NCBI GenBank assembly: GCA_910584075.1 | Contig: CAJTZI010000049.1 | Span: forward strand, 1 to 15,576 | Direction of reading: 5' to 3' | Origin: an uncultured Oscillibacter sp. | GTDB lineage: Bacteria; Bacillota; Clostridia; Oscillospirales; Oscillospiraceae | Length of the DNA stretch: 15,576 nucleotides | Shown here: positions 11,985-15,576 of the stretch, in pieces | Position numbering within the stretch: the stretch's first letter is position 1 | How the letters are laid out: each line of letters opens with the position of its first letter | Program-made: the position numbers and the translations under genes | Notes under the pieces: generated by a model | Databases searched by the model: none | What the model was told of the DNA's origin: nothing | Seen by the model: only the letters and a program-made list of their open reading frames with translations

Positions 11985-13307
11985 TTGACGGCGGAGGAGA
12001 TATTTGAAAAGACCTACACGGCGTACGGTCCGGCGCTGTACCGCTTCTGCCTGGTGCAGCTGGGCAGTCCCGCCGATGCGGAGGACGCCCTCCAGGAGGT
12101 GTTTTGCAAGCGGCTGTACCGGGCCCCGGACTTCGCCTCGCCGGAGCAGGAGCGGCGGTGGCTGTTCCAGGTGGCGGCCAACCAGTGCCGGGATGAGCAC
12201 AGGCGCCGCCGCAGGTGGGAAGTGCCCCTGGACGAATCCCTCCCCGCCCCGGCGGCGGAGTACCTGGGCCTGTGGGAGCAGGTGGCAGCCCTGCCGGCGG
12301 AGCCGGAGAGGCGGCGGAGGTTCCGCCCCTGGAGCGTTGGAAAAAAAGTTCTGCTGGCGGCCGTGCTGGCCGTGGGAATCCTGGTCACGGCGGGAACCGC
12401 CCTGGAGGTCATGGCGTGGGACCCGGCCTTTCTGGAGCGGTTCGGGACATCATCCCAGGAGGTCCCCGGGGCGGAGGGAGTGTTCCGGGACGTGAACGCC
12501 GCGGCCGTCTGCGGCGATGTGACGCTGACGGTGCGGCAGGCCATCGGGGACAAAAAGAACCTGTACGTCCTGCTGGACTACCAGCTGCCGGAGGACACGG
12601 ACCTGGAGGCCGTGGCGGCGGCGGAGCACCTGCCGCCCCTGCGCATAGGCACCCTTCGGGGCAGGACCATCTCCTGGGAGGACATCCGGGACATGGGTCT
12701 GGAGGAACAACGGAAGACCTATTCCGGTCGCAGCTCTACCTCCAGCCAGTCTACCCACACCCTGGGCTTTGACACGGAGAGCCGCACTCTGACCTGTATG
12801 CTCAGCGCCAATTTTCAGGAGGGCTGGGGCCTGACGGCGCCGCTGAATCCCTCCATCACGCTTCTGGTGTGGCCGCCGGAGCTGGAGGTGGACGGTGAGG
12901 ACGTCCCCCTGGCGGACCACGCCGCCGTGGTGACCTTCCGCCCCTCCTTCGACGTAGAGACCGTCGCCGGAAAGGCGGCGGAGGACGGCATCACCTACAC
13001 GGCGGAGATGTCCCCTCTGTCCTTCCAGGTGCGCATAAAGGGTGAAGACCTGCCGGACATGAGCGATCAGGCCATCTCCCGGGAGGTGGAGTCCTCCCTG
13101 TCCCTGCGCCTCCGGGACGGCACCGTGATCTCCGCGGAGGACCTCCAGCTCTCCGGCGGCAGCTCCTCCGCCAGCGCCAGCTTCACCCATCACGACGACG
13201 GACGGCTCAGCGGCAGGATCATGCTGAACGTTGTCTTTTCGGAGCTGATGGACCCGACGGAGGCGGAGGCCGTGCTGGTGGGGGATGTGGAGATTTCCCT
13301 CTCATAA
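11985..13307 (+). CDS. fusion of sigma-70 region 2 with a membrane anti-sigma/DUF4179-like protein
   Basis: TTG 11985 has an excellent GGAAGGAGG 8 nt upstream; 440 residues. Residues 1-75 are a typical ECF sigma region 2 (YGPALYRFCLVQLGSPADAED, LQEVFCKRLYR, WLFQVAANQCRDEHRRRRR). Residues 76-106 are the linker up to LPAE, where region 4 normally begins. Instead of region 4, a basic stretch (PERRRRFRPW), a membrane helix (119-140) and WDPAFLERFG follow. The remaining ~290-residue extracellular part (VTLTVRQAIGDKKNLYVLLDYQLP; GRIMLNVVFSEL) is of the DUF4179 kind usually encoded separately after a sigma gene. This looks like an in-frame deletion that joined sigma and anti-sigma genes at about 12300-12312, or an evolved fusion. 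Without region 4 it cannot be a normal ECF sigma; a membrane-tethered core-polymerase binder is possible. It ends at a shared bidirectional terminator. Confidence 0.8.
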   Translation: MTAEEIFEKTYTAYGPALYRFCLVQLGSPADAEDALQEVFCKRLYRAPDFASPEQERRWLFQVAANQCRDEHRRRRRWEVPLDESLPAPAAEYLGLWEQVAALPAEPERRRRFRPWSVGKKVLLAAVLAVGILVTAGTALEVMAWDPAFLERFGTSSQEVPGAEGVFRDVNAAAVCGDVTLTVRQAIGDKKNLYVLLDYQLPEDTDLEAVAAAEHLPPLRIGTLRGRTISWEDIRDMGLEEQRKTYSGRSSTSSQSTHTLGFDTESRTLTCMLSANFQEGWGLTAPLNPSITLLVWPPELEVDGEDVPLADHAAVVTFRPSFDVETVAGKAAEDGITYTAEMSPLSFQVRIKGEDLPDMSDQAISREVESSLSLRLRDGTVISAEDLQLSGGSSSASASFTHHDDGRLSGRIMLNVVFSELMDPTEAEAVLVGDVEISLS

Positions 13308-13314
13308 CCACGAA

Positions 13315-13350
13315 AAAATCGGGGCCCCGGAAAACCGGGGTCCCGATTTT
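13315..13350. terminator. bidirectional intrinsic terminator between convergent sigma modules
   Basis: Arms 13315-13330 and 13335-13350 form a 16-bp stem (AAAATCGGGG.. start) with one G-U pair and an AAAA loop. A/T runs on both sides allow termination in both directions. It lies 8 bp after the fusion gene stop and 3 bp after the stop of the minus-strand gene. Confidence 0.88.
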
Positions 13351-13352
13351 GC

Positions 13353-14399
13353 TCACTTCTCCAGTCCGATGAAATCCGCCAGCCAGTGTTCCTCAGCATA
13401 TTTCAGCATCATGGTCACATAGGTTATGGAATCCTCTGAGCTGATCCGGTGCCGGACAGAGACCACGGCGGAGGAAGGGGCCTGGTCGTCATCGGCGGTG
13501 ATGTCCACCCCGGCGATGCTGACATAGCCGGACACGTCCTCCCCATAGAGGTCCACTTGGGCGCCCTCCGCCAGCAGAGCCTCCGCCTCCGGCGGCCACT
13601 CATCGGAGAACAGCGCCGGCATCAGGGTATCCACCGTCTCCCGCAGGGCCGCCATCCACGCCGGAACAATCACGTCGGGGGGGACAGGCTGGAAGGAGGC
13701 CGCCATGTCGGCGAAATTGACTCCGTGGCCCTCGGCAGCCTCGGTAAAGTACCGGGCGGTGAGGACGAAGACGCCCCCCTGCCGGTCGTCCGCCAGCGTA
13801 ACGGCGGCGTTGGCCGCGTCCCACTCCGCGCCGGATTCGTCTCCGTCCCAGGCGGACAGGACCACGCGGCCCTCCGTGCCCGGCTGGGCCTCCACCATGT
13901 CAAACTCCGCCTCCAGGGCCGCCCGAGTCTCCGCCAGCACCGCCTCCAAAGAGGCGCCGGGGCGGTGGGAGATGGTGAGGCTGCACTCCGGCAGGCCCTC
14001 CGGAGACGGCACCCGGGGCCGGACAGCATAGCTTTCTCCCTCCCAGGTCCCGCAGTAGAGCTCCTCGTTGATATAGAGGATAAAGTCGTCGGCGGCTTCG
14101 TCCCGGCCGGGTCCGTAGTGGACCGCCACCAGGTGCAGTTCCCCGATGTCCCCGCCGGTGAGGGCCAGGACCTCCGGAGCCGTCTGGACCGTGTCCGGCG
14201 GGGGCGTGATATCCGGCGCTGCCGGCGCGGCGGGCCGCCGCAACGTGTAGACCGCCAGGGCACACAGCACCGCCAGACACGCCGCAGCGGCAAGCCCTCC
14301 CCGCCCCAGCCGGAAGGGCCTGTCCTTCCGCTCGCTCCGCTCCAGCAGCGCCGGGTCCGCGGCGCCGATGGCCAAAAACAGCCGTTCCTCTTTTCTCAT
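13353..14399 (-). CDS. membrane anti-sigma-like protein, partner of the adjacent sigma factor
   Basis: ATG 14399 (348 residues) has AGGAGGG 9 nt upstream, and its ATGA overlaps the stop of the sigma gene by 4 nt, so translation is probably coupled. Residues 1-25 (RKEERLFLAIGAADPALLERSE) are the cytoplasmic segment seen in many partner proteins of Oscillospiraceae sigma factors. A membrane helix follows (about 34-52), then a Pro/Ala linker and an extracellular domain of about 270 residues. It includes YINEELYCGTWEGESY, LEAVLAETRAALEAEFDMVEA and FTEAAEGHGVNFADMAASFQPV, which resembles DcrB/PsbP-like folds. I infer that it holds the sigma factor at the membrane and senses an outside signal; no zinc-finger anti-sigma motif is visible. 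The family name is unsure. Confidence 0.82.
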   Translation of the reverse strand: MRKEERLFLAIGAADPALLERSERKDRPFRLGRGGLAAAACLAVLCALAVYTLRRPAAPAAPDITPPPDTVQTAPEVLALTGGDIGELHLVAVHYGPGRDEAADDFILYINEELYCGTWEGESYAVRPRVPSPEGLPECSLTISHRPGASLEAVLAETRAALEAEFDMVEAQPGTEGRVVLSAWDGDESGAEWDAANAAVTLADDRQGGVFVLTARYFTEAAEGHGVNFADMAASFQPVPPDVIVPAWMAALRETVDTLMPALFSDEWPPEAEALLAEGAQVDLYGEDVSGYVSIAGVDITADDDQAPSSAVVSVRHRISSEDSITYVTMMLKYAEEHWLADFIGLEK

Positions 14400-14956
14400 A
14401 GGGCATATCCCTCCTGTTCCAGGTGACGGCGCAGCTTCTCCCGGGTGCGGTAGAGGCTGGTCTTCACGGTGTTCAGCTTCAGACAATAGCGCCCGGCGAT
14501 CTCCGCCAGGGACTCACCGTACCAGTAACGCCGCAGAAATATGTCGCAGTCCCTGGGCAGCAGGGCGCGGAGAAAGCGGCCGATCTCCGCCTCCAGTTCC
14601 CCGTCCTCCACCGCCTGGGCGGCGCTGGGGGCGGCGGGGACGCAGTTCCCCAGCTCCTCCAGCACCAGCGGCAGCTCTCCCCCGCCCCGCTTCTCCGCCC
14701 GGCCCGCCCGGAAGCGGTTGAAGGCAAGCCTCCGTGCGATCTTCCCCAGAAAGGGGGCCAGGTATTGGGGGCGGTTGTCCGGCATGGAATTCCACGCCCC
14801 CAGCCAGGTGTCGTTGACGCACTCCTCCGCGTCCCGGGCGCTGGACAGCAGATTATAGGCGATGGCGTAGCAGTACCCGCCGTACTTCCGGCTGGTCTCC
14901 GCGATGGCGTCGCCGCTGCGCTGCCAGTACAGCTCCACAATGGTTTTGTCGTTCAT
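14396..14956 (-). CDS. sigma-70 family (ECF-type) RNA polymerase sigma factor
   Basis: ATG 14956 (186 residues) has GAGGAG about 9 nt upstream; earlier in-frame starts lack a spaced site. Region 2 spans about 20-85 (YGGYCYAIAYNLLSSARDAEECVNDTWLGAWN; FLGKIARRLAFNRFRA). Region 4 spans about 125-180 (LRALLPRDCDIFLRRYWYGESLAEIAGRYCLKLNTVKTSLYRTREKL, in pieces), with the -35-binding HTH at the end. Length and both regions are normal, unlike the truncated sigma part of the convergent gene at 11985. The gene overlaps the membrane partner by 4 nt, the classic layout of sigma/anti-sigma pairs. I could not identify its own promoter with confidence. Target genes are not evident. Confidence 0.9.
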   Translation of the reverse strand: MNDKTIVELYWQRSGDAIAETSRKYGGYCYAIAYNLLSSARDAEECVNDTWLGAWNSMPDNRPQYLAPFLGKIARRLAFNRFRAGRAEKRGGGELPLVLEELGNCVPAAPSAAQAVEDGELEAEIGRFLRALLPRDCDIFLRRYWYGESLAEIAGRYCLKLNTVKTSLYRTREKLRRHLEQEGYAL

Positions 14957-15146
14957 CCCGGTCATCTCCTCTCGATGTGATGAAAGAGCTCCTTCACCCA
15001 TCAAGTCAAAAACGGCGGGAAAAGGTTCTTGTAGATTTGAATATCAGGCCACATTGAAAGAGCCACTGATTGGGCGTTTAGTCATGTTTCAAACAAGGCC
15101 TAGTGAATACCTGTAGAATTCCGTGTTCTCTCGCTCTTTTGGTATA

Positions 15147-15184
15147 GAAAAATACCACCGGAAAAGAGACTGGCCCGGTGTGGT
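15147..15184 (-). terminator. probable intrinsic terminator of the MerR-like gene
   Basis: On the minus strand ACCACACCGG (15184-15175) pairs with CCGGTGGT (15161-15154), allowing a 2-nt bulge. An ATTTTTC run (15153-15147) follows. It lies about 48 bp after the stop at 15232. The rest of 14957-15231 shows no gene. Confidence 0.6.
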
Positions 15185-15231
15185 TTTACCGTTCTGTTTC
15201 AGATCACTTGTACGCTCCTTTTTCGGTTTTT

Positions 15232-15576
15232 TTAATCAAGCCAGCGATTTCGCTCTGCTCCAAAGTCCTTTGAAAGGGTTCTTTCGCTCGGGGATTTGTT
15301 CAATAGCTGTACAGAGATCATCGACGCCGCGTTTTTCTCCACCGAATTGAGGATAAATCCGGCCAAATCGCAGGCGTAAAAATTCCCGGTAATCTCCAAA
15401 TCTTGTCTCAGGATATAACTTCTAAGGGCGGCATAACCTGTGGAAATATCCCAGCGGCCCCGGCAGCAGAGATATAAATAGTGCCCGGCGGGCTTCTCCA
15501 TGTAATAGGGGAAGTCCGCTTTCTCCTTAATTCGGGTGTAGAGGTGGCTGATGGCCCCCGGGCCGCCCTGCTCCCC
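15232..15576 (-). CDS. C-terminal part of a MerR-family (BmrR/GyrI-like) regulator, cut by the window edge
   Basis: The frame is open from the window edge to the stop at 15232, giving at least 114 residues; the ATG at 15501 is internal. The visible part runs GEQGGPGAISHLYTRIKEK, DFPYYMEKPAGHYLYLCCRG, YAALRSYILRQDLEITGNFYACDLAGF and ISVQLLNK. This matches the effector-binding (GyrI-like) C-terminal domain of BmrR-type MerR regulators: an x-x-P-A-G-x-Y strand, the helix with YxxLxxYI, and a final strand of I-S-V type. The N-terminal winged helix would lie beyond the window. These proteins bind hydrophobic compounds and activate efflux or stress genes. No acidic residue of the drug pocket can be placed with certainty. 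A stand-alone GyrI-like protein is the alternative. Confidence 0.6.
   Translation of the reverse strand, partial: GEQGGPGAISHLYTRIKEKADFPYYMEKPAGHYLYLCCRGRWDISTGYAALRSYILRQDLEITGNFYACDLAGFILNSVEKNAASMISVQLLNKSPSERTLSKDFGAERNRWLD

Overview
The window looks like a chromosome segment of a high-GC gut Firmicute of the Oscillospiraceae/Ruminococcaceae type (Flavonifractor/Oscillibacter-like). This is inferred from the GC-rich codon use, strong AGGAGG ribosome sites, a sigma factor/anti-sigma pair of the kind common in that group, a class B sortase, and a BclA-type collagen-like protein beside a glycosyltransferase. The first 2.9 kb have a different character and read as the end of an integrative element.

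Layout. (1) 1 to about 2885: right-hand end of an integrative/conjugative element, with a small conjugative-transposon HTH protein, a ~590-bp structured non-coding stretch, a small DUF6870-like protein and a large serine recombinase that ends at the element boundary. (2) About 2885-3613: the 3' part of a collagen-like gene, apparently cut by the element, so its promoter, start and N-terminus are missing here. A perfect hairpin follows, then a TPR-containing family-2 glycosyltransferase (3705-4781). (3) 4834-11478, all on the minus strand: a cell-surface gene cluster. In transcription order it has a SARP/BTAD-type regulator, an unnamed conserved small protein, an O-antigen-ligase-like polytopic membrane protein, a membrane-anchored amidase, a long LPXTG-type surface protein (VPKTG signal) and a class B sortase. 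(4) 11985-14956: two sigma modules arranged tail to tail around a shared bidirectional terminator. One is a single ORF fusing sigma region 2 to a membrane/extracellular anti-sigma-like domain, with no region 4. The other is a normal sigma gene overlapping its membrane-protein partner by 4 nt. (5) 15232 to the end: the C-terminal part of a probable MerR-family (BmrR/GyrI-like) regulator, cut by the window edge.

How the genes may work together. The main new observation is a 25-nt element present twice, upstream of operon A (small protein, ligase, amidase) and operon B (surface protein, sortase). Each copy is a heptamer direct repeat, TGTCACC-N4-TGTAACC, with an 11-bp period, placed 9 bp before a -10-like hexamer where no consensus -35 exists. 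That is the arrangement described for SARP-family activators, and a SARP-type gene lies immediately upstream. I infer a self-contained envelope regulon in which the SARP activates both operons. Collagen/glycosyltransferase and surface-protein/sortase also share an architecture: an abundant surface protein, then an intercistronic hairpin, then its modifying enzyme. All functions come from reading motifs; no database search was run.
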